Shown here: piece by piece, positions 8,999 through 16,953 of the stretch
Layout: each line of letters begins with the position of its first letter
How positions within the stretch are numbered: the stretch's first letter is position 1
DNA from: Mycetohabitans endofungorum
GTDB taxonomy: Bacteria; Pseudomonadota; Gammaproteobacteria; Burkholderiales; Burkholderiaceae
Length of the DNA stretch: 64,000 nucleotides
Direction of reading: 5' to 3'
NCBI RefSeq assembly: GCF_002927045.1
Contig: NZ_PRDW01000006.1
Location: 62,001-126,000 of the forward strand
Notes under the pieces: generated by a model
Database searches by the model: none
What the model was told of the DNA's origin: nothing
Seen by the model: the letters and a program-made list of their open reading frames with translations, nothing else
Program-made: the position numbers and the translations under genes

Positions 8999-10104
8999 TG
9001 AATGACGTCGTCTCGCCCATGGCCACGCCGCACGCACTTGCACGGCCGGCGCCGCCGATGAAGTTGCCGCGCGACCCGGCTGGCTATCGTCCGCATGCGC
9101 TACATGACTCAACCATGGTCTGGAAGCAGACCAATTGCTACGTCGACCTGTGGATCGAGCTGCTGGCACAATGGGGTTTCGATCCCCATGCCATGCTGCC
9201 CTTCACAGTCACGCAAGACTTTGAGGGAGACCAGTTCACCTTTTTCAAGGTGCCATTGGAAGACTTAGAGCGGCTGTACGGGATTGTCGTGCAAGAGCAC
9301 GCCATCTTCGAGTCACTGCCGTACCATATCGAGCAGCAGGTCCGGCGCGGCAACGTGATGCTGGTCGAGGTGGACGCGTGGCATCTGCCCGACACCCGTG
9401 GCATCAGTTATCAACGCGAGCACACGAAGACGACCATCGGCATCGACGCGATCGACTTGCAAGCCGGCGAAATCGGCTATTTCCATAACGCCGGATACTA
9501 TCGGGCCGTAGGTGACGACTATCGTGGGCTGTTCGACATCGGCTCCAGTACGTCGCTGGCGCCCTACGTCGAATGCGCGAAGCGGCGCTTCGAGCCGTTG
9601 CGCGGCCCGGCGCTGCACGAAACCGCGCTCTCGCTGCTGGCGCGGCACTTCAAACGCCGTCCCGCCAGTAGCCCGATCGCCGCGTTCCGGGCTGCGCTTG
9701 CCAAAGACGCTGCAGTCATCGCATCGCGCCCGATCTCGTACTTCCATTCGTATTCGTTCAACACGTTGCGTCAACTCGGTGCGAACTTCGAGCTACTGGG
9801 CCGCTGCCTGCGATGGCTGGACGCGCCCGATGCGAACGGTACCGATGGCAACGGGGCCTTTACCGCTTGCGTGGCCGCCTGCAACACGATCGCCTCCGAG
9901 GCGATGGTGCTCGAATTCCGGCTCGCCAGGGCTTGCGCACGACGCAACGAGGACCGTTGCGAAAGTACGCTGGAAATCATCGAGCACGCGTACGGGTCGT
10001 TGATTGACGAACTGGGTGTGCGGTTGGGCAACAACGACGCACCGCCACGGCTGTGCCGCGACTCGAACACGGCCCGCCCCGACGCCAGGTCCTCGTTGCA
10101 ATGA
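8998..10104 (+). CDS. DUF1839 family protein, possible aminoacyl transferase
   Basis: The 368-residue product matches the DUF1839 pattern that accompanies amino acid:carrier-protein ligases. An early Cys sits in QTNCYVDLWIELL (Cys47), and later come LVEVDAWHLPDT and an AGEIGYFHNAGYY segment. The layout, with a Cys near the N-terminus and His/Asp later, recalls BtrH-like transferases that move an acyl group from a carrier protein to an amine. On that basis I infer, weakly, a transferase that unloads the carrier protein. ATG at 8998 overlaps the previous stop (TAATG), and the stop overlaps the following start. Confidence 0.7.
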   Translation: MNDVVSPMATPHALARPAPPMKLPRDPAGYRPHALHDSTMVWKQTNCYVDLWIELLAQWGFDPHAMLPFTVTQDFEGDQFTFFKVPLEDLERLYGIVVQEHAIFESLPYHIEQQVRRGNVMLVEVDAWHLPDTRGISYQREHTKTTIGIDAIDLQAGEIGYFHNAGYYRAVGDDYRGLFDIGSSTSLAPYVECAKRRFEPLRGPALHETALSLLARHFKRRPASSPIAAFRAALAKDAAVIASRPISYFHSYSFNTLRQLGANFELLGRCLRWLDAPDANGTDGNGAFTACVAACNTIASEAMVLEFRLARACARRNEDRCESTLEIIEHAYGSLIDELGVRLGNNDAPPRLCRDSNTARPDARSSLQ

Positions 10105-12686
10105 ATCCGCAGCCTGCCCCGGCCGGGCGCAGCACCACTGGCCCCGGGCCTGTTCATGGGCGCGCGGCTTCGCCCATGTGGCGCTTGTGCACAACCCCGG
10201 CCGACGCCGCTACCCGGCCAAGCGATCTGCCGCACGCGGGTGCATCGGAGTGGATCGACGCGCCCGTGCCTGGAACCGTCGGCCAGGCACTCGCGGCCGC
10301 GAACCGGCTCACCTCGCTGGGTGCAAGCCGGCTGGGTGAATACGACCACTGGTACCGGCTACCGCTGCGACGCGGCGGCGCCCGCCTGATCCGGTTTGAC
10401 GGGTTGGCGGGCATCGCGCAGGTCTGGCTGAACGACACTTTGCTGCTGCAGTCGACGAACATGTTCGTCTCGCAACAGGTGCGCATCGACCCGCTGCCTG
10501 AGGACAGCGCGTTGTATCTATGCTTTCGGTCACTGGCCCGCCACCTCGATACCATGCCCGCGCCCCGCCGCGCCCGCTGGCGCACGCGTCTGGTCGATGC
10601 GCCGGCGCTGCGGGCGGTACGAATCTCACTGTTCGGCCATATGCCAGGCTGGTTTCCGCGCATCGAGCCAATCGGCCCGTGGGGCGCCGTGGCCATCATC
10701 GACGCTGACGCCGATACGGCCGCGCAGATCGTGCACCACAAGCTGAGCGCCTCGATCGAAGGCCGCGATGGTATCGTGGACGCGACCATCACATTTGCCG
10801 CACCGGTTTCCGGCCATTTGGACGCGGTCCTGGACTGCGAGGGCCATCACGTACGCCTACAGCGCCACGACCGTTTCACGCTGCGCGCGCGGCTCACCGT
10901 GCCAAACGCCAGGCGATGGTGGCCGCACACGCATGGCGAGCCGGCGCGCTACGCTGTCTCGCTGCACCTGGGCGACACGACTGTGGCACTGGGATACGTC
11001 GGATTCCGCACCATCGAGGTCACGCGCGGCCACGACGGCCAGGGCTTCGCGTTGTCCGTCAACGCGCTGCCGATCTTCGTGCGGGGCGCGTGCTGGAGCA
11101 CTGCCGATCCGCTGGGGTTGCGTGTGTCGGCGCACGACTATCGCACGTGGTTAACGCTGGCCCGGGACGCCGGCTTCAACATGATCCGCGTCGGTGGCAC
11201 CATGACATACGAAGACGACGCATTCTATGCGTCGTGCGACGAGCTGGGCCTGCTGGTCTGGCAAGACTTCATGTTCGCCAATTTCGACTATCCGTGCACC
11301 GCTCCTGATTTCGTCACATCGGTAAAGCTGGAAGCCAGCCAGTTTCTCGCGCGTACGGCAGGCAACCCTTCGTTGGCCGTGCTATGCGGAGGCAGCGAAA
11401 TCGCGCAGCAAGCGTCAATGGTCGGCCTGAGTGACGAGCAGCGCGATATGCCGTTGACTGCCAGCTTGCTCGCCGAGCTTGCCGCGACACATCGGCGCGA
11501 CGTACCGTACGTATCGGACACGCCGTCCGGGCAGGTACTGCCATTTTATCCTCGCACGGGTATCTCGCATTACTATGGGGTCGGCGCCTATCTACGGCCC
11601 TTGGACGATGCACGCCGCGCGGCGGTCCGCTTCGCCAGCGAATGCCTGGCGTTTGCACACGTTCCCGCCGATGCAACGCTCGCCGCAATCGGCTCGCCGT
11701 CGATGCACGAAATCGCGTGGAAAATGGCCGTGCCGCGCGATCCCGGCGCGCCATGGGATTTCGACGACGTGCGCGATCATTATTTGCGCGAGCTATATGG
11801 GCAAGACCCGGCGCGGCTTAGAGGACAGGATCCGTCACGCTACCTCGAACTATCGCGAGTCGCGCTCGCCGACGTCGTATCCGAGACACTGGTGGAATGG
11901 CGCCGCACTGCGTCCAGCTGCACGGGCGCACTACTCTGGCAATTCCAGGACGTGATGCCAGGCGCCGGATGGGGCATCGTGGACGCATTCCGGCGTCCCA
12001 AGTCAGCCTGGTATGCCCTCAAGCACGTGCTCCAACCGCAGCAGGTATGCCTGTGTGACGAGGGGTTGAATGGACTGGACGTACACGTGTTCAACGACGG
12101 CCCCGCCCCGTTGCGGGGACGGCTGGAATTGGTCGCGTTGCGCGACGCCGTCGTGCCAGTCACACGGGCACGCTGCGATCTTCATATCGAACCGCACGGT
12201 GCACTCCAGGTCAGCGCGGCGCAGTGCCTGGGACGCTTCTTCGACTTTACCTACGCGTATCGGTTTGGTCCGCGCGAACACGACACGGTCATCGCATCGC
12301 TGTACGACCACGAGGAGCGGCTGCTCGCGCAATCGTTCTATTTCCCCGAACGTACCGCGCCGGCCGTCTTCGAACGCGGCGATATCGGTTTGAACGCCTC
12401 GCTGGAACAGCGTGACGGCCAATGGTGGGTCAATGTCGGCACGCGCGCGAGCGCGCGCTACGTGCAGATCACTGCGTCAGGCCTGCTGCCGAAGGACGAC
12501 TGGTTCCATCTGGCGCCCGGCGCGAACGTGTCTGTCCCGCTGCTGCCGGAATCGACACCCTTGCACTCCCCTCTTACGTCATTTCACTTGGGAACCCTGC
12601 GTTTGGACACGCACGACGGCCCGAGGACGATCGAGATACGCGCAGTCAATTCCAACAAAGTCATTCGCTTGAGGAAACCATCGTGA
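10101..12686 (+). CDS. Glycoside hydrolase family 2 (beta-mannosidase-like) protein
   Basis: The 861-residue product has the GH2 layout: a sugar-binding jelly-roll domain (WIDAPVPGTVG; FDGLAGIAQVWLNDTLL), immunoglobulin-like domains, a TIM barrel (ARDAGFNMIRVGGTMTYED; LGLLVWQDFMFANFDYP) and C-terminal beta domains. The acid/base motif usually read as G-N-E is G-S-E here (Glu433), and the putative nucleophile Glu514 lies in RFASECLAF. There is no signal peptide, so it acts in the cytoplasm. The Asn-to-Ser change at the catalytic motif hints at altered chemistry, for example binding or transfer in place of hydrolysis. The start overlaps the DUF1839 stop (ATGA). Confidence 0.8.
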   Translation: MNPQPAPAGRSTTGPGPVHGRAASPMWRLCTTPADAATRPSDLPHAGASEWIDAPVPGTVGQALAAANRLTSLGASRLGEYDHWYRLPLRRGGARLIRFDGLAGIAQVWLNDTLLLQSTNMFVSQQVRIDPLPEDSALYLCFRSLARHLDTMPAPRRARWRTRLVDAPALRAVRISLFGHMPGWFPRIEPIGPWGAVAIIDADADTAAQIVHHKLSASIEGRDGIVDATITFAAPVSGHLDAVLDCEGHHVRLQRHDRFTLRARLTVPNARRWWPHTHGEPARYAVSLHLGDTTVALGYVGFRTIEVTRGHDGQGFALSVNALPIFVRGACWSTADPLGLRVSAHDYRTWLTLARDAGFNMIRVGGTMTYEDDAFYASCDELGLLVWQDFMFANFDYPCTAPDFVTSVKLEASQFLARTAGNPSLAVLCGGSEIAQQASMVGLSDEQRDMPLTASLLAELAATHRRDVPYVSDTPSGQVLPFYPRTGISHYYGVGAYLRPLDDARRAAVRFASECLAFAHVPADATLAAIGSPSMHEIAWKMAVPRDPGAPWDFDDVRDHYLRELYGQDPARLRGQDPSRYLELSRVALADVVSETLVEWRRTASSCTGALLWQFQDVMPGAGWGIVDAFRRPKSAWYALKHVLQPQQVCLCDEGLNGLDVHVFNDGPAPLRGRLELVALRDAVVPVTRARCDLHIEPHGALQVSAAQCLGRFFDFTYAYRFGPREHDTVIASLYDHEERLLAQSFYFPERTAPAVFERGDIGLNASLEQRDGQWWVNVGTRASARYVQITASGLLPKDDWFHLAPGANVSVPLLPESTPLHSPLTSFHLGTLRLDTHDGPRTIEIRAVNSNKVIRLRKPS

Positions 12687-14533
12687 TACCGATTACATTC
12701 GATAATTGCGTCGGATGGCTGCACGAAGGACGCTCGTCACGAGGCGTCGTGCTGTGCACCGCCGTCGGCCACGAAGGCCTGTGGACCCACAAGCTAATGC
12801 GTGCGCTAGCGCAGCGGTTGGCGCGCGAGGGCATCTGGGCGCTGCGGTTCGACTACCCCTGCTGCGGCGACTCGGCGGGCGACGACCTGGACAGCGGCCG
12901 GTTTGACAAAAGCATTGCCAGTATCGGCCGGGCTGTGCACGCACTGCGCGCCCATGCGCAGCTGACCGATGTCACGCTGGTCGGCCTGCGCACCGGTGCC
13001 GCCATGGCGCTATTGGCCTGCACGATGGATACACCTGCCGCCCTGCAGGTCGATGCACTCGTCGCACTGTCGCCCGTCGTACGAGGGCGCACTTATATGC
13101 GCGAAATGGCCATGGTCGAGCGTCAATGGCTGGATACGACGCCGCCCGCGGTGCAGCAGGCCCATGCCAAAGAGCCATGCCTGAGCGTGCTCGGGCATCG
13201 CTATCCTGCTGACTTCGTCGCCGCGTTGCAAGCAATTGACCTGTGCGCCGCCGTCGGGGGCGCGGCTTCGCTACCACGCTCCGTACTGCTCATCGATACC
13301 GATCGTGGTGACAGTGCCGTGCTGCAAACGGCGTTGCAGGCTCGCGGCGTCCAAGCCACCGTGCAGCCGTTTCCCGAGTCCGCCACGACATTGGTCGAAA
13401 GCATCCGCTCCCGACTGCCGCTCGCCACCATCAAAGCGAGCGTCGCATGGATCGCCACGCGGCAAATGCACGATGCCCCCGTGGCGCAACCCATGCCGGA
13501 ACCGGCCGCTTCGTTGCGTACGACGGGTGCGCACCTGGTGCTGCCCGACGCCACCGAGAGCACCGTGCAGATCGGCGTCGCACCGCTGATCGGAACGCTG
13601 TGTCGGCCGGCCACCCCGATGCCGGGCCGCTCGGGCATGCCGGCGTTGCTGTTTGCCACGACCGCCTCCAATCCCCGCAGTGCCGATGCACGACTCACGG
13701 TGCGTGTCGCGCGGCAACTCGCAGCCCACGGCATCGCCTCGTTGCGCGTGGACGTGAGCGGCGTCGGCGACAGTGGCGCCTGCGTGCTGGACGATCAATC
13801 CGTCGTCCCGTACTCCGACCAAGCCGTGACGGACGTGGTTGCGGCCGCGGACTGGCTCGTGGAGCAGGGGTACCGCGATGTCGTGGCGCTCGGTATCTGC
13901 TCGGGTGCGTATGCGTCGCTTCAGGCTGCGTCGCGTTCGGCGGCCGTCACCGGGATGATCGTGATCAACTTGCCCCGGTTCATCTGGCCGGCCGGCTTGA
14001 CGCTCGCGGACGCGATTGCTCAGCAGACCAATTCGGCACGCGGCTACCTCGCGTCAGCACGCAACCCGCAGAAGTGGAAAAGCCTATTGCGACGCCGGCG
14101 TGACCTGCGCCCCGTTGTCAAGGCGCTCGTGCGGCTGACGGCCGCCAAGCTACGCGTGCCGGCAATACGGCTGCTCGAACGGGTAGGTTGGCGCCCGCCG
14201 GCTCACTCCGAGCGCGGGGTGATGCACGCGTTGGCGCGCCGTGGGGTGAAGGCACTATTGGTCTATGGCGAGTTCGACCCGGGACTGGACGAACTGTCTC
14301 GTCACTTCGGGCCTGCTCACCGGGCATTCTGCAGGCAACGGCAGATCGACGTGCAAACCATCGCGCAACTCGATCACTCAGTGTATGGTACACAAGGCAC
14401 CGATGCGATCATTGAACTATGCATACACACGTTGATACACTGGAGTGCAGAATCTTGCAGCATGAGCAGCTTGCATAGACCAGCACCCGCTACCAACCCC
14501 CGTTCGGCGACCGCCTCGATGCATGTCCAATAG
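12683..14533 (+). CDS. Tandem alpha/beta hydrolase protein with altered nucleophile elbows
   Basis: Two alpha/beta-hydrolase domains lie in one 616-residue chain. The start is GTG, placed after GAGGAAACC and overlapping the previous stop. Domain 1 (about 1-240) has GVVLCTAVGHEGLW, FDYPCCGDS and an elbow reading G-L-R-T-G, so Arg103 replaces the nucleophile. Domain 2 (about 300-616) has LRVDVSGVGDSG and an elbow G-I-C-S-G with Cys406 as nucleophile; a GEFDPGLDEL Asp and a LDHSVYG His complete a possible Cys-Asp-His triad. Related pairs occur in exopolysaccharide and exosortase-linked loci. It ends the carrier-protein operon and could be a thioesterase or acyltransferase acting on the carrier-bound product. 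Confidence 0.75.
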   Translation: MIPITFDNCVGWLHEGRSSRGVVLCTAVGHEGLWTHKLMRALAQRLAREGIWALRFDYPCCGDSAGDDLDSGRFDKSIASIGRAVHALRAHAQLTDVTLVGLRTGAAMALLACTMDTPAALQVDALVALSPVVRGRTYMREMAMVERQWLDTTPPAVQQAHAKEPCLSVLGHRYPADFVAALQAIDLCAAVGGAASLPRSVLLIDTDRGDSAVLQTALQARGVQATVQPFPESATTLVESIRSRLPLATIKASVAWIATRQMHDAPVAQPMPEPAASLRTTGAHLVLPDATESTVQIGVAPLIGTLCRPATPMPGRSGMPALLFATTASNPRSADARLTVRVARQLAAHGIASLRVDVSGVGDSGACVLDDQSVVPYSDQAVTDVVAAADWLVEQGYRDVVALGICSGAYASLQAASRSAAVTGMIVINLPRFIWPAGLTLADAIAQQTNSARGYLASARNPQKWKSLLRRRRDLRPVVKALVRLTAAKLRVPAIRLLERVGWRPPAHSERGVMHALARRGVKALLVYGEFDPGLDELSRHFGPAHRAFCRQRQIDVQTIAQLDHSVYGTQGTDAIIELCIHTLIHWSAESCSMSSLHRPAPATNPRSATASMHVQ

Positions 14534-14639
14534 TTCGCGCAGCGGATCGGCACGAAGAAGCGCACATTGGATAACTGGCTGCTTTCGCCTGATTCCAGCA
14601 GTATCGGAGCATGCCAGTAGTCGCACGCGCCTCAAGCTC

Positions 14640-14930
14640 ACCCAGGCTGCCGAGATTGCCTCTTCATTGTCGCCCTCCGCAAGCAGGAGCGTTTGCCTCG
14701 CGCCACGAATGAAGTACTCTGGCGGGTTCTCAATTGTGATCAGGCGAATGCTGTAGTCCGGGCCTTTGAGCGACGCATTCAAGTGTCGTCGACTTGATCG
14801 CGCCGGTGAGGCCTGAAATGATGTTGATGCCCTTCGTGCGCCGCGTCATCGTGTTGATCATGGGGATCTGACAACTCGGGTGGTATCCCAGCCCTTCGAG
14901 CATCGTCTCTCCTATGCTGCCGTAAAGCAA
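14640..14930 (-). pseudogene. Remnant of a PilQ/TraJ-type secretion ATPase
   Basis: Two overlapping minus-strand frames carry pieces of a GspE/PilB-family ATPase of conjugative type IV pili. In one, TRRTKGINIISGLTGAIKSTT is a decayed Walker A (normally GPTGSGKSTT). In the other, ITIENPPEYFIRGARQ and EEAISAAWVSLR match the following Asp-box region (normally IEDPPEY...GARQ). The frame changes between them and the rest of the gene is missing, so this is a broken relic of conjugation machinery. Confidence 0.6.
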
Positions 14931-15486
14931 ACGCAGCGCGAGATAAATTTGTCGCGTCCATTAATAGCAAGTTAATTAGCCGCGTAGAATTATTTCAAGA
15001 TTCAATATGCCGCGGCCCCACCTCATCCCACCGCGCTGCATTTCCGTATCAATGAATGGCAGCAGGATGATTTTTCAAACACCTGCTGGATGTCGAGGTG
15101 CCTGCATACAAGTCCCAGTCCACGGTTTGCCGTTCATTTACCTCATTCAAACAGTTCCTACGCTTGTCCATTCATCGCATCGTGTTTTAAGCAATCGTAT
15201 AATTTCTGGTCAGCTATTGCGGCGCGATTTGGAGAAGATTAATATGCGCTCCTGGCGTCGGAAAACGTTTGTGGTACAACGCAATTCGATCCAGCACATT
15301 ATTCTGTTCGGGCTGCAATTAATACCTACTCGCTGCGGTTAATCCATTGGATACAGTCAAAAATGCCGTCCAATGGTGGAGGAAGAATTGTTTTCCAGCC
15401 ACCAGGGGAAATTGGCATATTTAACCGGATTTTTTGCAAGCCCAAGTCATTTCTACAGAACCGGGGTTGTTAGTCAGGAGCCGAAA
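14931..15486. other. Intergenic region without a supported gene
   Basis: This AT-richer stretch lies between the ATPase remnant and a small rightward gene. Short open frames exist but none has family features or a good ribosome binding site. Confidence 0.3.
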
Positions 15487-15693
15487 ATGTTGAGTCCACA
15501 CGAATTCGCGACCCTCATGCTCATCAAGCATTCGCCAGAGCAGATCGATTTGAGTCGCGCCGAACTTGGCACGCTGCTCGAGCGCCAACTCGTCGTATTA
15601 CACGATCAAGCCTCCGGCGGCCGCTCGCCGCAGCTGACGCGAGTTGGCCAGTCGATCCTCGACGCATGCTCGCGCGTGCGATTTTCCGCGTAG
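15487..15693 (+). CDS. Small protein with winged-helix-like pattern
   Basis: A 68-residue product is preceded by an AGGAG site at the right distance from ATG. The sequence (MLSPHEFATLMLIKHSPEQI; LSRAELGTLLERQLVVLHD; SPQLTRVGQSIL) reads like helix, helix and wing of a small winged-helix domain, where the last segment would follow the wing. An upstream in-frame start at 15373 would add 38 residues but lacks a site. I do not recognise a named family. Confidence 0.5.
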   Translation: MLSPHEFATLMLIKHSPEQIDLSRAELGTLLERQLVVLHDQASGGRSPQLTRVGQSILDACSRVRFSA

Positions 15694-15751
15694 TTCCGCC
15701 AGCCAAGTCATCCGAGCCCGCGTTCACCTCTAACGTCCAACAAGCCTATTC

Positions 15752-16003
15752 ATGAGTCTCGTGGCCACGGAACAACTTGCCGATGCGCAAAAATCCGATA
15801 TCAATACGCTGTTCGGGTTGGCCGGCAAAGTTTTCGATGGTGTCGAAAAGGCGACGGAGTTGAACTCGCAAGCTTGGCGGTACGACGCTGCAACAGACCC
15901 AACAAGCCACGCTGCAGGCGTGGTCCGTCACCGGCGTGTGCGAATGGATTGCTCTTATCAGCGCGCCAGACAGCGCCCCCGTCCAGGCGGGCGCCAGCGC
16001 ACC
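15752..16003 (+). pseudogene. Phasin (PhaP) remnant, frameshifted and truncated
   Basis: The first 43 codons match the N-terminus of Burkholderiaceae phasins (SLVATEQLADAQK; DINTLFGLAGKVFDGVEKA; TELNSQA). The match then shifts to another frame (TTLQQTQQATLQAWSV, then EWIALISAPDSAPVQAGAS) and stops near the end of the neighbouring regulator gene. Phasins coat polyhydroxyalkanoate granules and are about 185 residues long, so this copy is dead. Confidence 0.7.
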
Positions 16004-16821
16004 TAGACGGCGGCGAGCGCAGCCGCATTGAGGATTCGGATGTTCCTGCCCTGCGTGTCGACCAGCCCTGCCCGGCTGAAGCCGGACAATATCCGACTCA
16101 CGGTTTCGAGTTTCAGGCCCAGATAACTGCCCATCTCCGCCCGAGTCATCCTCAATTGAAACTCGTTCGGCGAATAACCCCGCGCGGCGAAGCGCTTTGA
16201 TAGGTTCAGCAAGAACGCCGCCACGCGTTCCGCGGCGTTCATCGTGCCCAGCCATACGTTAAGCCCGGATTCGCGCACGATCTCTCCACTGAGCATCCGG
16301 TGCAGATGCCGCTGCATCGCCGGCTGCCGATGACAGAACGCCTCGAGCCGAGCAAACGACACCGTACACACCAGGCTGTCTTCGAGCGCAACGGCATCCC
16401 AACGATGGCGGTCCGAACACACGCCATCGAGGCCCAGTGCGTCGCCCGGCAAGTAAAAGCCGGTAACCTGCTCGCGACCATCGCGCAGTACCATGACCGT
16501 CTTGAACGAGCCGGTCTTGATGGCAAAGATATTGCGAAATGGATCATCGCAACGATACAGCACGTCGCCACGACGCACCAGACGCTTCATGCTGGCAACC
16601 TGATGAAACTGCTCGATGTCGTCGCTCGACAATTCCGGCGGCAAGCACAGGTTGCGCAATGCACAGCCCGAGCAGCGCGACACGTCGCGCCGCATCGATT
16701 CGCCGCTGTCGACCGCGCCATGCTCATCGACGTGATGCACGCTGTGACAGTTCGCCACATTTGCGCGGTGCGCGGCATCGGCAGGCGGCCCGGCATGGTG
16801 TTCGGCTATGGAGAGAATCAT
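16003..16821 (-). CDS. Fnr-type oxygen-responsive transcription regulator
   Basis: A Crp/Fnr regulator of 272 residues. The cysteines needed for an oxygen-sensing [4Fe-4S] cluster are all visible: CSGCALRNLC gives Cys50, Cys53 and Cys59, and Cys152 lies in the LVCTVSF segment, 93 residues later as in E. coli Fnr. A cNMP-like beta roll (DVLYRCDDPFRNIFAIKTGS) is followed by a helix-turn-helix EMGSYLGLKLETVSRILSGF, whose E..SR recognition pattern is Fnr-like. I chose ATG at 16821; a longer frame reaches 16923. A TATAAT lies only 7 bp before that ATG, so the transcript may be leaderless or translation may begin further in. Confidence 0.85.
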   Translation of the reverse strand: MILSIAEHHAGPPADAAHRANVANCHSVHHVDEHGAVDSGESMRRDVSRCSGCALRNLCLPPELSSDDIEQFHQVASMKRLVRRGDVLYRCDDPFRNIFAIKTGSFKTVMVLRDGREQVTGFYLPGDALGLDGVCSDRHRWDAVALEDSLVCTVSFARLEAFCHRQPAMQRHLHRMLSGEIVRESGLNVWLGTMNAAERVAAFLLNLSKRFAARGYSPNEFQLRMTRAEMGSYLGLKLETVSRILSGFSRAGLVDTQGRNIRILNAAALAAV

Positions 16822-16953
16822 GGCGCAAATTATACCGATGCCGGCGGCATGAATCGCGCCCCGCGCCGTGAATGCGACCGCGTGACGCACACAGTTGCCG
16901 CCCGGCGCGGCGGGGCGACGCATCGGCCTGCGCCGCAGCCAGCGCGTTATCAG

